Below, in pieces: positions 35,572 to 45,197 of a stretch of DNA of 64,000 nt (positions are counted from its first letter, which is position 1; each line of letters begins with the position of its first letter). The position numbers and the translations under genes were made by a program. This DNA comes from Commensalibacter intestini A911 (GTDB lineage Bacteria; Pseudomonadota; Alphaproteobacteria; Acetobacterales; Acetobacteraceae), in assembly GCF_000231445.1 (NCBI RefSeq), contig NZ_AGFR01000009.1, positions 372,001-436,000 of the forward strand, read 5' to 3'. The notes below the pieces were generated by a model, which saw nothing but the letters and a program-made list of their open reading frames with translations, had not been told where the DNA came from and searched no databases.

Positions 35572-36639
35572 TTAATTGGGGGTGATCTCGAGTTTAGCTT
35601 CTTTTTCTGGGTTCTTACGCAAATATCGAATTTCACCTAATTGCCATAACAGTAAGACTGGAATGCCGATAATAAGATCGCGGGCGCGACGTAAGATTGA
35701 AAGGCCAAAAGATAGTGATGGGTCGATACCAAAGATAGCGCCAATAATAACATAAGCCCCTTCTTGTATGCCCATATTGGCAGGGACTAAGAAACCAATG
35801 GATAAAACAACACAGACAAGGGCTTCAATGGTAATTGCTTCAAGTAAGCTAATATCTGCCCCTAAGAAATGATAACACATCCACGTGCCAATGCCACTGC
35901 CTATCCATCCTGCGAGGTGGACTAAGCAACTGATCGCGACTCTTTTAGGATGAGCCCAGATTTGATCTAAAGCTTCTTGTAGTGCATCTGCACTAGAAAC
36001 GATTTTTCCGCTCCATTGTTGTGCAATATTAGAGCTTAATGAATTAACAATCTTACGAAAAAATAGATTTCCTTGTCTTTGTGTCCAAATAAAAGGAACT
36101 AAACCACAAATTAATAGAAGAACTCCAAAAATAATGAACCATTTTAGGTTGATTTGAGTTCCAAACATATGGATATCTTGTAATTGCGTATGATAACCGC
36201 CGACTAAGAGTGTCGTAATGCCAATGATAATAAAGACGACTTGTCCCAATGTTTCTGTGGTAATATCAACGATATTAGAGCTAATTCCTTGTGCTGTGGA
36301 GAGGTCGGCAGGGTTTTTAATATATCGATAGTCTTTGAAACAAACAGCACGAACCCCAAGAACGATTCCTCCGATTTGAGAAAAGGGAAGGCAGGTTGCG
36401 CCAGCTTCTCTTAGATTCCTGGCCCAAAAAAGTCGTATAACTCCTAAAGCTGGACAAATTGTATGCCAAGCCCAACTCAGGACGACAATAATTAAAAGTT
36501 GCCATGCACATAAAATTAAAAGGTTGCCAAATCCAATTGAAAAGACAGATTTAAAAATACTATCTGCCCCGATCCAAGCCGCGCCACCTATAATGAGGCT
36601 GAGCCCCAGAAAAAAGAGTATAATTGAAATTTTTTTCAA
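35572..36639 (-). CDS. hpnL: Hopanoid-associated integral membrane protein HpnL (flippase-like/LPG-synthase TM family)
   Basis: 355 residues with about eight membrane helices. The pattern (WRNLREAGATCLPFSQIGGIVLGVRAV-like segment at about 73-100, and LVPANMGIQEGAYVIIGAIFGI near 285) belongs to the lysylphosphatidylglycerol synthase transmembrane family, in which HpnL is the hopanoid-cluster subgroup. Proposed role is lipid movement across the membrane or hopanoid transport; not proved. It is divergent from hpnA with a 157-bp spacer to the chosen hpnA start, which fits coregulation with the hopanoid genes. Confidence 0.82.
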   Translation of the reverse strand: MKKISIILFFLGLSLIIGGAAWIGADSIFKSVFSIGFGNLLILCAWQLLIIVVLSWAWHTICPALGVIRLFWARNLREAGATCLPFSQIGGIVLGVRAVCFKDYRYIKNPADLSTAQGISSNIVDITTETLGQVVFIIIGITTLLVGGYHTQLQDIHMFGTQINLKWFIIFGVLLLICGLVPFIWTQRQGNLFFRKIVNSLSSNIAQQWSGKIVSSADALQEALDQIWAHPKRVAISCLVHLAGWIGSGIGTWMCYHFLGADISLLEAITIEALVCVVLSIGFLVPANMGIQEGAYVIIGAIFGIDPSLSFGLSILRRARDLIIGIPVLLLWQLGEIRYLRKNPEKEAKLEITPN

Positions 36640-36796
36640 AACAGACCGTGTATCTTTTAAAAAGAGAAATTATTATTTCGTTGAATGGTATCCATAGTAA
36701 TTATATGTGAAATCCATTACAATATATTTCGACGTAATTTTGAATAGCAGATTCAGCGTTATATGGGAAATTTTTATATTTAGATCAGGGGGATTT

Positions 36797-37789
36797 ATGG
36801 TTGCCTCAACATTTGTTACTGGGGTTACAGGTTTCGTAGGTTCAGCAGTTGCACGTAAATTAATTGAACGAGGACACAGCCTAAAACTGTTAACGCGTTC
36901 AACGAGTGATAAAACGAATTTACAGGGACTGGATGCAGAAATTGTTGAGGGAGATTTATTAAATCCAGAAGCTTTTGAAGAGTCCTTGAAAGGGTGTAAA
37001 TATCTTTTCCATGTTGCAGCAGATTATCGTCTATGGGTTCCAGATCCTGCACGTATGATGCAAATTAACGTCGAAGGAACTCGTCGTTTAATGCTAGCTG
37101 CCCAAAGGGCAGGCGTTGAAAAAATTGTTTATTGCTCTTCTGTTGCTGCCTTGGGGTTGATTGGCGATGGGAGTATTGCTGATGAAAACACCCCTGTGCA
37201 TAAGATTATTGGTGTTTATAAACAGTCTAAATATGAAGCAGAACAAGCAGTTTTGAAGTTAATTAAAGAGAATCAACTGCCTGCAGTTATTGTTAATCCT
37301 TCTACACCGATTGGCCCCAGAGATATTAAACCAACACCAACAGGGCAGATGATCTTGGACTGTGCAAAAGGGAAAATGCCTGCTTATGTGGATACGGGGT
37401 TAAATATTGTTCATGTGGATGATGTTGCCGAAGGACATTTGTTGGCGTTAGAAAAAGGTGTGATTGGCGAGAAATATATTCTTGGAGGAGAAAATATGTC
37501 TCTCTGTGACTTTTTTGCCATGACAGCTAAGATTGCGAATGTAAAACCGCCTTTAATGCGTTTGAATCAAAAGGTAATTTGGCCAGTAGCGATAGTTTCT
37601 GAGTGGATGGCTAATCGATTTAATATTCAACCCAGAGTAACGCGTGAAATGCTGATGATGTCTTATAAAAAGATGTTTTTTTCTTCTGCTAAAGCTGAAA
37701 AAGGGTTGGGATACAAGCATCGTCCCGCACATGAGGCTATTAAAGACGCAGTCGATTGGTTTCATCAACAAGGCTATGTTCGCAAGTAG
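36797..37789 (+). CDS. hpnA: Hopanoid-associated sugar epimerase HpnA
   Basis: About 330 residues from ATG 36797, directly after the strong site AGGGGGATTT; an upstream in-frame ATG (36707) would add 30 unlikely residues. An SDR-type NAD-dependent epimerase: STFVTGVTGFVGSAVARKL, VAADYRLWVPDP, catalytic YKQSKYEAE, and IVNPSTPIGPRDIKPTPTG. HpnA is thought to modify a sugar for hopanoid or related lipids, but its substrate is not established. First gene of the rightward hpn operon; 103 bp before hpnB. Confidence 0.93.
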   Translation: MVASTFVTGVTGFVGSAVARKLIERGHSLKLLTRSTSDKTNLQGLDAEIVEGDLLNPEAFEESLKGCKYLFHVAADYRLWVPDPARMMQINVEGTRRLMLAAQRAGVEKIVYCSSVAALGLIGDGSIADENTPVHKIIGVYKQSKYEAEQAVLKLIKENQLPAVIVNPSTPIGPRDIKPTPTGQMILDCAKGKMPAYVDTGLNIVHVDDVAEGHLLALEKGVIGEKYILGGENMSLCDFFAMTAKIANVKPPLMRLNQKVIWPVAIVSEWMANRFNIQPRVTREMLMMSYKKMFFSSAKAEKGLGYKHRPAHEAIKDAVDWFHQQGYVRK

Positions 37790-37892
37790 ATTCATTTAAA
37801 AAAATATATTAACATAATTTTAATGATTTAATGGATATCCTATTTATTAAAGTGATATCCAGATATTTAATGTAGTATTTAGAGAATTTAAG

Positions 37893-39161
37893 ATGATGCT
37901 TATTGTTGCAGCTTGCTCATTTATCCTATGGATTGTGCTTTTTTTCTTTCATGGACGTTTTTGGCGTAGAGGTCCTATTCTTTATTCTATTCCAAAAACA
38001 ACGTTAGAATCTATTAAAGAAAAATGGCCTGACGTTTACGTGATTATTCCTGCACGTGATGAAGCTGAAACAATAGAAAAAGTTACAAATTCTTTATTGC
38101 ATCAGGATTATATGGGGCAATATAGAGTTCTAGTTGTTGATGATGGAAGCAGCGATAATACAGGTGGCATTATTCGGAATTATCGACAAACTTTGTCGCT
38201 TGAAGATCAGGAGCGTTTGGATGTTATCGAAACGTCAACCCGTCCAACGGGATGGAGTGGTAAGTTATGGGGCTTATCTACTGGCGTTGATTATATTAAA
38301 CAACGATACTCAACGGAAAACGCATTTTTCTTTTTTACGGATGCAGATATTGATCATGAACTTTCTCATCTCTCTACATTAGTCTATAAAGCACAAAAAG
38401 ATCAGTTGGATCAGGTTTCTGAAATGGTTCAATTGCGCTGTGAAAATATTTACGAAAAAGCATGTATTCCGGCCTTTGTTTATTTCTTTTGCATGTTGTA
38501 TCCTTTTCCTTGTGTGAATAAAAAGAGCTCTAAAGTTGCTGCTGGAGCAGGCGGAACGGTGCTTATTCGTAGCAAGATGTTGAATAAAATCGGTGGTGTT
38601 GCATCACTAAAATCAGCATTAATTGATGATGTGACTTTGGCGACTTTGGTTAAGAAGCATGGTGGGAATATTTATCTTGGGCATAGTAGCCTTGCATCTT
38701 CTTTAAGACCTTATGATGAACTAAGCGATATTTGGAATATGATTACCAGAACAGCTTATGTGCAGTTACGTTATTCTGTTCCTTTTCTTTTATTAACGAT
38801 TGCTCTTATGTCTTTTATGTGGTTTGTGCCTTTGATACAAATCTTCACAGCACAAGGGCTGGCACATAAACTGGCTGTTGTTGCTTATTGTATTTCTATT
38901 TGTTCTTTTATTCCAACTTTGTCACGTTTTCGTCTGTCGTTTTTATGGATTTTTGCGTTACCTTTTATTGCTTTATTTTATTTATTGGCAACGATTGGAT
39001 CTGCGGTAAATTATTACCGTGGTAAAGGAATGATGTGGAAAGGTAGGGCTTATACTGCTCCTGCAATTGGGGATGGTAAAAAAGAATTGCATCTTCATTT
39101 ACCAGATATGGTAAGCTCTGATAATATTCAACAAGCCAACATACAAAGAGATAGTGAATGA
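37893..39161 (+). CDS. hpnB: Hopanoid-associated glycosyltransferase HpnB
   Basis: 422 residues: an N-terminal membrane helix (about 2-20), a GT-A family 2 glycosyltransferase domain (VYVIIPARDEAETIEKV, VLVVDDGSSDNTGGI, FFFTDADIDHE) and two or three C-terminal membrane helices (about 300-390). It is a processive-type or membrane glycosyltransferase of the hopanoid cluster; the sugar donor and acceptor are unknown. It overlaps hpnC by 4 bp (ATGA), so translation is coupled. Confidence 0.92.
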   Translation: MMLIVAACSFILWIVLFFFHGRFWRRGPILYSIPKTTLESIKEKWPDVYVIIPARDEAETIEKVTNSLLHQDYMGQYRVLVVDDGSSDNTGGIIRNYRQTLSLEDQERLDVIETSTRPTGWSGKLWGLSTGVDYIKQRYSTENAFFFFTDADIDHELSHLSTLVYKAQKDQLDQVSEMVQLRCENIYEKACIPAFVYFFCMLYPFPCVNKKSSKVAAGAGGTVLIRSKMLNKIGGVASLKSALIDDVTLATLVKKHGGNIYLGHSSLASSLRPYDELSDIWNMITRTAYVQLRYSVPFLLLTIALMSFMWFVPLIQIFTAQGLAHKLAVVAYCISICSFIPTLSRFRLSFLWIFALPFIALFYLLATIGSAVNYYRGKGMMWKGRAYTAPAIGDGKKELHLHLPDMVSSDNIQQANIQRDSE

Positions 39162-40045
39162 CATCCGCTCAGCAAAGTAAATCGCATTTATATGATTCTT
39201 CTATTTGGGGAGAAGAGGATGTTTCCTCTGGAAAAGCCGCAAAAGATGAAAATTTTCCTGTGGGTTCTTTGCTGATTAGTCGTCAATTGAGGCCTCATGT
39301 CCAAGCCTATTATGATTTTGCACGAGTCATTGATGATATTGCTGATTCTGAAACACTGAGTGCCGAAGAAAAAATTAATCGCTTAAATGGAATGGAAGCT
39401 GTTGTATGTAAAGATGTTCCTGCACCAGATCGTTCTGATGTGTGGACTGCACGACATTTATATAATAGCTTTCTTGAAACTGGGGTTCCATTTGATACTG
39501 CAACTGATTTAATTATCGCTTTTCGTCAGGATGCTGTAAAAACACGTTATCAAACTTTAGAAGAGTTAACGCATTATTGTCGTTATTCTGCTAATCCTGT
39601 CGGACGGTTTTTATTGAGTTTACATAAAGAGGGACCAGATACGGTTCCTGCTTCTGATGCACTATGTACGTCTTTGCAGATTTTAAATCATTTGCAAGAT
39701 TGTAAAACTGACCTAATTAAGTTGGATCGTTGTTATATCCCTTTGGATTTGATGCAAGAGCATCACGTGGTTGTTGAAGATTTACTTGCTGATAAAGCAA
39801 GCTTTGCATTACGAAAAATCTTTAATATATTGTTAGATTATGTTGATGCGTTGAATAAAGAAGCAGAAGATTTACCTCGTTTAACTCATGATCGACGCTT
39901 ACGTTTAGAATCTGCTGTGATTGTTTATTTAGCTAAATTTTTAGCCCAGAGATTGCGGAATGAAGATCCTGTGGCAGGACGTGTGAAGTTAAGCAAAAAA
40001 GATGTAATTTTGTCAGTTTCGAAATCCTTTCGTTATTTTATGTAA
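39158..40045 (+). CDS. hpnC: Squalene-pathway synthase HpnC (hydroxysqualene synthase)
   Basis: 295 residues of the squalene/phytoene synthase fold. The two aspartate-rich motifs are FARVIDDIADSE (about 50) and LNHLQDCKTD (about 185). Known: HpnD makes presqualene diphosphate from two farnesyl diphosphates, HpnC converts it to hydroxysqualene, and HpnE reduces that to squalene. The second motif reads QDCKTD rather than the usual DIxED, a normal variation in HpnC. Overlaps hpnB by 4 bp. Confidence 0.94.
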   Translation: MTSAQQSKSHLYDSSIWGEEDVSSGKAAKDENFPVGSLLISRQLRPHVQAYYDFARVIDDIADSETLSAEEKINRLNGMEAVVCKDVPAPDRSDVWTARHLYNSFLETGVPFDTATDLIIAFRQDAVKTRYQTLEELTHYCRYSANPVGRFLLSLHKEGPDTVPASDALCTSLQILNHLQDCKTDLIKLDRCYIPLDLMQEHHVVVEDLLADKASFALRKIFNILLDYVDALNKEAEDLPRLTHDRRLRLESAVIVYLAKFLAQRLRNEDPVAGRVKLSKKDVILSVSKSFRYFM

Positions 40046-40189
40046 TATTATGTTATGTAGGATGCACAAAATTCGTTTGTATTTAATTTGTATAAAAAGA
40101 TATATAGCTTAAGGTTGTATATTGATTTACAAATTGGTAGTTGTGACACTTGTTTATTGTGTCGTTAAAGAAAGGTCTGATCAGAAACT

Positions 40190-41086
40190 ATGCGTAAGCC
40201 GTTAGCAGAAGCAGCACAGATTATCGGGTGCAGCGAACTTGATTTGACTTATGTAGAAGATATTGTGAACAGATCAAAGACTTCTTTTGCGGCAGGGATG
40301 CAAGTTTTGTCCCCAGAACGTCGTTATGGAATGTATGCTCTTTATAGCTTTTGTCGGATTGTTGACGATATTGCTGATGAAGAAGGTGAAGTTCCAACAA
40401 AGCATCGTTTATTACAAGAGTGGCGAGAGCGTTTATCTCGGTTATATGCTGGTCAGGAAGAGGATGCAGTTGACCGTGTATTAATGGCGACGATTCAGCG
40501 TTTTGATCTTAAGCAAAAAGACTTTGTTGATATTATTGAGGGCATGGAGATGGATATTGAACATCCAATTATTGCCCCTGATGAAAAAACGTTAGATCTA
40601 TATTGTGACCGAGTTGCTTCCGCTGTGGGTCGTTTGGCTGTTTGTATTTTTGGTGATAGCTCTCAGGCAGCACAAGAGGTGGCTTATCATCTTGGCCGAG
40701 CTTTACAATTAACAAATATTCTAAGAGATATCGAAGAAGACGCTGAGCGTGGGCGTTTATATTTACCCAAAGAATTATTAGAACGGTTTCGCTTACCATT
40801 AGATCCCAAAGGATGTATTTCTAATCCTGATGTTGATCAAGTTTGTAATATTTTAGCTTATAGAGCTGCGGATCATTTTAAACTCGCACGTCAATTTATG
40901 GCGCAGTGTAATCAAAAAGCATTACTTCCTGCAAAAATTATGGCGATTACCTATGGGTTTATATTGTCTAAACAAAAAAAGGTAGGATGGAAGCCTCCTT
41001 TTAAGAGAGCATCGTTGTCTTTGCCTGAGAAAATTGCAGTGGCGGGCAGTGGGGTGTTCATGAATTTTATTGGATTGAAGAGATAG
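40190..41086 (+). CDS. hpnD: Presqualene diphosphate synthase HpnD
   Basis: 298 residues, squalene/phytoene synthase fold with both motifs intact: YSFCRIVDDIADEEGE (about 60-72) and LTNILRDIEEDAERGRLYLP (about 173-193). It condenses two farnesyl diphosphates. Start ATG 40190; a 144-bp gap separates it from hpnC, the only notable gap between hpnA and hpnE, and it contains a small stem GACAC/GTGTC (40145-40163), so a second promoter may exist. Followed 10 bp later by hpnE. Confidence 0.95.
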   Translation: MRKPLAEAAQIIGCSELDLTYVEDIVNRSKTSFAAGMQVLSPERRYGMYALYSFCRIVDDIADEEGEVPTKHRLLQEWRERLSRLYAGQEEDAVDRVLMATIQRFDLKQKDFVDIIEGMEMDIEHPIIAPDEKTLDLYCDRVASAVGRLAVCIFGDSSQAAQEVAYHLGRALQLTNILRDIEEDAERGRLYLPKELLERFRLPLDPKGCISNPDVDQVCNILAYRAADHFKLARQFMAQCNQKALLPAKIMAITYGFILSKQKKVGWKPPFKRASLSLPEKIAVAGSGVFMNFIGLKR

Positions 41087-41096
41087 ATATTTTGAG

Positions 41097-42401
41097 ATGG
41101 TAAAAAAACATATTCATATTATTGGTGGTGGATTAGCAGGGCTTTCCGCCGCGGTTTCTTTATCTCAGAGATCTGATGCTCAGGTTATTTTATATGAGAG
41201 CAGTCCTTCTTTGGGGGGCAGAGCACGTTCTTTTTATGATACGCATTTAGAGAGAACCATTGATAATGGCAATCATTTGATTTTATCTGGAAATGATGCT
41301 GTTTTTAAATATTTGCGTTTGATCGATGCAACAAATAGCTTGATTGGGTCTGGATATCCTCTATTTCCATTTGTTGACTTGGAATTAGGAAAGCGTTGGG
41401 ATTTATTGTTATCTAAAGGGCGTTTCCCTTGGTGGTTATTCCTTGCAAAACATCGTGTGCCAGATTTTAAATTTCCAGAATTATTTGCTTTATGGAAGTT
41501 ATTAAAGGCAGATACACAACAAACGGTTGCGGATTGTTTGGTTAATGGACAGTTTGCCCGTCGCTTATTAAAACCTTTTGCTGTTTCTGCGCTGAATACC
41601 TCTTGTGATGCGGGCAGTGCTTTGTTACTAGGTTCTGTGATGCGTCAATCGTTGATGAAGGGGGGGAAAGCTTGTATTCCTTACTTCCCTAAAGAAGGAT
41701 TATCTGAAACATTTGTCCAACCAGCGACATCTTTGATTGAATTACAAGGTGGTAAGATTCATTTGAAATCTCGTCTTTCAGAGTTACATGTTGAAGATGG
41801 TAAAATTGATTATTTTGTTATGAATAATAATAAAATAGAAGTTGGCTCTCAGGATACGGTTATTCTTGCATTAAGCGCGCATGTAGCGGAACAAATATTA
41901 GGGGCTGTTTGTCCAAAAGTTAAAGTGCCTAATCAATTTGAAAGTATTTTGAATCTACATTATGCCGTTGATCCAAATTTGCGGATTAAGGGCAGTGTTG
42001 ATAAGGCAAAATTTGTTGGTGTTATTGGTGGTATCAGCGAATGGATTTTTGTAAAACCAGGTGTCATTTCTATTACGGTAAGTGCGGCTAATCGCTTTAT
42101 TGGATGTCAATCTGAAAACCTGGCCGAGTTAATTTGGCAAGAAGTTAAAGAGGTTTTATCTCCTGTGGTAGAGACACCGTTACCTGAAGAAATTCCAAAC
42201 TATCGTCTTTTATGGGAAAAACGCGCTAGTTTTGTGGCCACGGTTGAGCAAAACTATCGTCGCCCATCCTGTTATACGCCATATTATAATTTGTTCTTGG
42301 CTGGAGATTGGGTTGCTACAGGCCTTCCTGCAACGATTGAAGGTGCAATTCGTTCTGGGTTTAGTGCGGCAGATGCTGTTTTTGCTTCAAAACCTGATTA
42401 A
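41097..42401 (+). CDS. hpnE: Hydroxysqualene dehydroxylase HpnE
   Basis: 434 residues, FAD-dependent amine-oxidase fold. The dinucleotide site is HIIGGGLAGLSAAVSLSQRS with the following GGRARSF; the C-terminal FAD contact is LFLAGDWVATGLPATIEGAIRSG. Completes squalene synthesis by reducing hydroxysqualene. The short start (MVKKHIHII) agrees with its neighbours. The 79-bp gap to shc has a 12-bp palindrome GAGAGATCTCTC (42433-42444). Confidence 0.94.
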   Translation: MVKKHIHIIGGGLAGLSAAVSLSQRSDAQVILYESSPSLGGRARSFYDTHLERTIDNGNHLILSGNDAVFKYLRLIDATNSLIGSGYPLFPFVDLELGKRWDLLLSKGRFPWWLFLAKHRVPDFKFPELFALWKLLKADTQQTVADCLVNGQFARRLLKPFAVSALNTSCDAGSALLLGSVMRQSLMKGGKACIPYFPKEGLSETFVQPATSLIELQGGKIHLKSRLSELHVEDGKIDYFVMNNNKIEVGSQDTVILALSAHVAEQILGAVCPKVKVPNQFESILNLHYAVDPNLRIKGSVDKAKFVGVIGGISEWIFVKPGVISITVSAANRFIGCQSENLAELIWQEVKEVLSPVVETPLPEEIPNYRLLWEKRASFVATVEQNYRRPSCYTPYYNLFLAGDWVATGLPATIEGAIRSGFSAADAVFASKPD

Positions 42402-42480
42402 TAATCGATATGATTGCCGATGTTAAACGGATGAGAGATCTCTCAAAGACTTTGATATTGTATAAACAAAAAGGAAATAT

Positions 42481-44451
42481 TTGACTATGCTTGACCATGT
42501 TGACTCTTTGGAAAATACGATAAAGGACGATGCATTAGATCATGCTATTCTACAAGCACAAAACGTCTTAGCCGGTCTTCAAAATGATGATGGACATTGG
42601 GTTTTTGAGTTAGAGGCCGATGCAACTATCCCTGCTGAGTATGTATTACTAGAACATTTTCTTGACCGTATCGATACAAAGTTAGAAGAAAAAATCGGTG
42701 TATATTTACGTCGAATTCAAGGGGATCATGGCGGTTGGCCACTTTATTATGGTGGTAAATTTGATATTTCAGCCTCTGTTAAAGCATATTTCGCATTAAA
42801 AGCAATTGGGGATGATGTTGATGCCCCTCATATGAAGCGCGCAAGAACTGCAATTTTAGCACATGGTGGCGCAGAAACTGCAAATGTTTTTACTCGTACA
42901 CAATTGGCTTTATTTGGTGAAGTTCCTTGGCGCGCAACGCCTGCGATGCCTGTTGAATTAATGTTAATGCCAAAATGGGCGTTATTCTCAGTATGGAATA
43001 TGTCCTATTGGTCTAGAACGGTTATTGCGCCTTTGGTTTTGTTGGTTTCATTAAAACCTCGTGCTGTTAATCGTCATAACATTCATGTTCAAGAGTTATT
43101 TGTAACCCATCCTGAACAAATTAAAGAATGGATTAAAGGGCCGTTTCGTTCTAACTGGGGATATTTATTTAAATATTTGGACAAAGTTGTTCGTCCAGTT
43201 GAAAAAATAATTCCAAAATTTTTCCGTCGTTATGCTCAAAAAAAAGCAATTGAGTTTATTAGAGAACGTCTCAATGGTGAAGATGGTTTGGGGGCGATTT
43301 ATCCTGCGATGGCAAATACTGTGATGGGTTTCCGTTGCTTTGGTATTCCGGATAGTGATCCAAGAGCAGAGATTGCTTGGCAATCTGTTAAAAAATTATT
43401 AGTTATTAAAGATGATGAGGCTTATTGCCAACCTTGTGTGTCTCCGATTTGGGATACAGCGTTAACAGGGCATGCAATGATTGAAACGGCTTCTGGTGTT
43501 CGTGCTGTAGATCGTGAAAAAACGATGGAAAAGCTTGCTAAGGCAACAGAATGGTTGAAAGATCGTCAAATCTTGGATGTCAAAGGTGATTGGGCAATTA
43601 ACTGTCCAGACGTGGCTCCTGGTGGTTGGGCTTTCCAATATCGTAATGATTATTACCCTGATGTTGATGACACTGCGGTTGTTGGAATGCTACTTCATAG
43701 AGAGGGTAAGCCTGAATATAAAGAATCAATAGAGCGTGCGCGTCAATGGATTATTGGAATGCAAAGTTCCAATGGTGGTTGGGGAGCATTTGATATTGAT
43801 AATAACAAAATGCTTTTAAATCATATTCCATTCTCTGATCATGGTGCGCTGCTTGATCCACCAACAGTTGATGTGGCAGCACGATGTATTTCTTTCTTGG
43901 CACAGTTAGGACATCCAGAAGATAAGCCTGTTATTGATCGAGGTATCCAATATCTTCGTGATGAACAAGAGAAATGTGGTGCATGGTTTGGTCGCTGGGG
44001 AACAAATTATATCTATGGCACTTGGTCTGCATTATGTGCATTTAATGCTGTTGGAATTTCAGATCAAGATCCTGCAGTTCAAAAGGCTGTGGATTGGTTA
44101 ACTTGCGTTCAGCGTCCTGATGGTGGGTGGGGTGAAAGTGAAGAGTCTTACGAGGGGGGCACTCCTGGTCAATATCATACCAGTCTTCCTTCTCAAACAG
44201 CTTGGGCACTATTGGGGTTAATGGCTGCAAAGCAGCATAAACATCCAGCTGTGCAAAAAGGTATTCGTTGGCTGATGGAAACTCAAGAAACAGATGGTCA
44301 ATGGGCTGAAGATCCTTATAATGCAGTCGGTTTTCCAAGAGTATTCTATTTGCGTTATCATGGATATCGTCAGTTCTTTCCGTTATTTGCGTTATCTCGT
44401 TATCGCAATTTACAATCCAGTAATACTGGTAAAGTTGAGGTAGGTTTTTAA
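42481..44451 (+). CDS. shc: Squalene-hopene cyclase
   Basis: 656 residues. The catalytic motif DVDDTA lies near residue 394 (YPDVDDTAVVG). Several QW-type repeats are visible, for example QSSNGGWGAFDI, WLTCVQRPDGGWGES and QETDGQWAED. A monotopic inner-membrane enzyme that cyclises squalene to hopene and diplopterol, giving sterol-like membrane lipids. The start may be TTG 42481 (spaced well from AAGGAAATA) or ATG 42487. It overlaps hpnG by one base (TAATG). Confidence 0.97.
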   Translation: MTMLDHVDSLENTIKDDALDHAILQAQNVLAGLQNDDGHWVFELEADATIPAEYVLLEHFLDRIDTKLEEKIGVYLRRIQGDHGGWPLYYGGKFDISASVKAYFALKAIGDDVDAPHMKRARTAILAHGGAETANVFTRTQLALFGEVPWRATPAMPVELMLMPKWALFSVWNMSYWSRTVIAPLVLLVSLKPRAVNRHNIHVQELFVTHPEQIKEWIKGPFRSNWGYLFKYLDKVVRPVEKIIPKFFRRYAQKKAIEFIRERLNGEDGLGAIYPAMANTVMGFRCFGIPDSDPRAEIAWQSVKKLLVIKDDEAYCQPCVSPIWDTALTGHAMIETASGVRAVDREKTMEKLAKATEWLKDRQILDVKGDWAINCPDVAPGGWAFQYRNDYYPDVDDTAVVGMLLHREGKPEYKESIERARQWIIGMQSSNGGWGAFDIDNNKMLLNHIPFSDHGALLDPPTVDVAARCISFLAQLGHPEDKPVIDRGIQYLRDEQEKCGAWFGRWGTNYIYGTWSALCAFNAVGISDQDPAVQKAVDWLTCVQRPDGGWGESEESYEGGTPGQYHTSLPSQTAWALLGLMAAKQHKHPAVQKGIRWLMETQETDGQWAEDPYNAVGFPRVFYLRYHGYRQFFPLFALSRYRNLQSSNTGKVEVGF

Positions 44452-45113
44452 TGCAACGTATTGGTGTTTTGGTTGGAATGCAATCAGAGGCGAAGCTAGC
44501 TCGTCACTTATATCCAGCGGCGATTGAGGCTAGTGGAGCTACTAAAGAAGGAGCTAAAGCAGCATTAAATCGTTTAATTGCTGCGAATGTGACGTCTATT
44601 GTTTCTTTTGGATTTGCAGCTGGATTGGATCCATTGATCAAAGCAGGTACGATTTTACTTCCGAACGTCATTCATGTAGAGGATAAGGATTATATTTCAG
44701 ATCCAGCATTACGGTTAAAGCTTGGGTCTGAAAGATCTAAAGTAAGGCTAGGTGCTTTGCTTCATAGTGATGAGATTATTACGTCAGCTGCTGAAAAACA
44801 AAAGCTTTTTGAGCAGACAGGTTGTGTTTCTGTGGATATGGAAAGTGGTATTGTTGCGAAATACTGTCATGAACACAATATTCCTTTTGCTGTATTAAGA
44901 GTGGTTTGTGATTCAGCATCGAGAGATCTTCCACCTCTTGCTTGTATGGCATTATCTCATGATGGAAAATTAAATACATCTAAAATGATCAGAAATCTTT
45001 TGACCAATCCAGCTCAGATTTCTAGCCTTATTAAACTAGGGGTTGATGCAGGAATTGCGCATCGGCAGTTAAATAACTTTGTGAATAATCAGAGTTTATT
45101 TCAAGCAATTTAA
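44451..45113 (+). CDS. hpnG: Hopanoid-associated nucleoside phosphorylase HpnG
   Basis: 220 residues of the PNP/UDP phosphorylase superfamily: start RIGVLVGMQSEAKLARHL, glycine-rich IVSFGFAAGLDPLIKAG, and the nucleoside-binding VDMESGIVAKYCHEHNIPFAVLRVVCDSASRDLPP. HpnG removes adenine from adenosylhopane on the way to bacteriohopanetetrol-type hopanoids. HpnH, the radical-SAM enzyme that makes adenosylhopane, is not in this window and must be elsewhere if side-chain extension occurs. Last gene of the hpn operon. Confidence 0.92.
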   Translation: MQRIGVLVGMQSEAKLARHLYPAAIEASGATKEGAKAALNRLIAANVTSIVSFGFAAGLDPLIKAGTILLPNVIHVEDKDYISDPALRLKLGSERSKVRLGALLHSDEIITSAAEKQKLFEQTGCVSVDMESGIVAKYCHEHNIPFAVLRVVCDSASRDLPPLACMALSHDGKLNTSKMIRNLLTNPAQISSLIKLGVDAGIAHRQLNNFVNNQSLFQAI

Positions 45114-45148
45114 GTCTATAATACTTTGCTTATTAATATAATAAATGG

Positions 45149-45190
45149 AATCACAATCTATTATTAATATAGATTGTGATTTTTAGTTTT
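45149..45190 (+). terminator. Rho-independent terminator of the hpn operon
   Basis: AATCACAATCTAT (45149-45161) pairs perfectly with ATAGATTGTGATT (45169-45181) around a 7-nt loop, followed by TTTAGTTTTTT. Lies 36 bp beyond the hpnG stop, between it and a convergent gene. Confidence 0.82.
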
Positions 45191-45197
45191 TTAGTCC

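Noticed and set aside
36707-36796. N-terminal extension of hpnA by 30 residues
   Set aside because: The ribosome site AGGGGGATTT directly precedes ATG 36797, and the extension does not resemble HpnA.
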